Shown here in pieces: positions 63,683-64,000 of a stretch of 64,000 nt of DNA. Made by a program: the position numbers and the translations under genes. The stretch is taken from NCBI RefSeq assembly GCF_042433895.1, contig NZ_JBHLUA010000003.1, positions 1 through 64,000 of the forward strand, read 5' to 3'. This DNA is from Mesonia maritima. GTDB lineage: Bacteria > Bacteroidota > Bacteroidia > Flavobacteriales > Flavobacteriaceae. The stretch's first letter is position 1. Each line of letters opens with the position of its first letter. The notes under the pieces are model-generated. The model searched no databases, was not told where the DNA came from, and saw only the letters and a list, made by a program, of their open reading frames with translations.

Positions 63683-64000
63683 AAATGAGTAGCCGATAGT
63701 TACGGAATAAAAAGCATTTTTTCCTTTAGTATTATCAGAAACATCGGTAAAACCTAGGTTATATCGTGCATCAAGTCGCAAACCAAATGCTAAATCGAGC
63801 CCAACGCCAAAAGCACCTGAAATATCAAAATCGTTAGTTTCTATCTGGTCTCCAATTTCATTAGCTTCAGGAAAATCATCATTTACCATAAACCCGAATT
63901 GTGGTCCGGCTTGTAAATTAAGTCCGCCAATTAAGTAATATTTTAAAACCACCGGAATATTTATATAATCAAGGTTTACCTTGTCAGCATCAAATTCAGA
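63677..64000 (-). CDS. outer-membrane beta-barrel protein (PorT-like), 5' part outside window
   Basis: 108 codons of a protein that continues beyond base 64000. The visible part reads DYINIPVVLKYYLIGGLNLQAGPQ, then alternating strands and a terminal TIGYSFL, typical of the PorT/opacity-type barrel of Bacteroidota. The final aromatic residue fits the BAM signal. The start is not in the window, so length and signal peptide are unknown. Confidence 0.8.
   Translation of the reverse strand, partial: SEFDADKVNLDYINIPVVLKYYLIGGLNLQAGPQFGFMVNDDFPEANEIGDQIETNDFDISGAFGVGLDLAFGLRLDARYNLGFTDVSDNTKGKNAFYSVTIGYSFL

Noticed and set aside
1..64000. CRISPR array, tRNA or rRNA genes
   Set aside because: No regularly spaced repeats, cloverleaf-type stretches or rRNA-like segments were recognised by eye.

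Overview
The window looks like chromosome of a member of the Flavobacteriaceae (Bacteroidota). The DNA is AT-rich. Many starts are preceded by the Bacteroidota -7 box TAnnTTTG. The content is typical of that family: GldI, a two-subunit methylmalonyl-CoA mutase, HYC_CC_PP, DUF3347 and DUF5686 proteins, and a parA-parB-DUF5683-dapB-lepB-WbqC gene run. Genus cannot be fixed from sequence alone.

Region 1 (1-5.7 kb) is accessory. An IS110-type (DEDD) transposase is cut by the left edge. Its upstream non-coding arm could encode a bridge RNA. Next come four single genes: an alpha/beta hydrolase, a broken CPBP membrane protease, a broken S41 peptidase, and an HExxH lipoprotein. They are separated by imperfect palindromes with shared GTTAT/ATAACC cores, which suggests an integrase-less, cassette-like array.

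Region 2 (6-13 kb) is a tightly packed light-sensing operon: a CheB-CheR-PAS-PAS-histidine kinase hybrid, a bacteriophytochrome kinase, a response regulator, and a heme oxygenase that makes the biliverdin chromophore. A umuDC pair converges on it. In this UmuD the residues at the catalytic Ser and Lys positions are Ala and Met.

Region 3 (14.7-33.9 kb) is a large metal-resistance island, mainly Cu(I)/Ag(I). It holds two RND efflux systems, a TolC protein, two DUF3347 modules, a permease, an HMA-AraC fusion regulator, a CopA ATPase with duplicated HMA domains, an adaptor, an HD protein and two small Cys-rich leader proteins. The TM4 signature of the first RND pump is CusA-like and that of the second is CzcA-like. 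The second pump is fused to a TolC domain, and the fusion is interrupted by one in-frame TAG.

Region 4 (34-64 kb) is ordinary core genome: udk, a DivIC/FtsB-like protein, mcmA1/mcmA2, a dienoyl-CoA-reductase-like SDR, parA/parB, dapB, lepB, WbqC, an EEP-family protein, two rhomboids, mutL, ribH, a TPR protein, recF, a DUF721 protein, ndk, nrnA, gldI, a cyclophilin-FKBP lipoprotein, CsbD, a phytase-like lipoprotein, a histidine phosphatase, smpB, DUF5686 and a partial outer-membrane barrel. Clear hairpin terminators lie after mcmA2, between the DUF721 gene and ndk, and after the cyclophilin-FKBP gene. I saw no tRNA, rRNA or CRISPR array.
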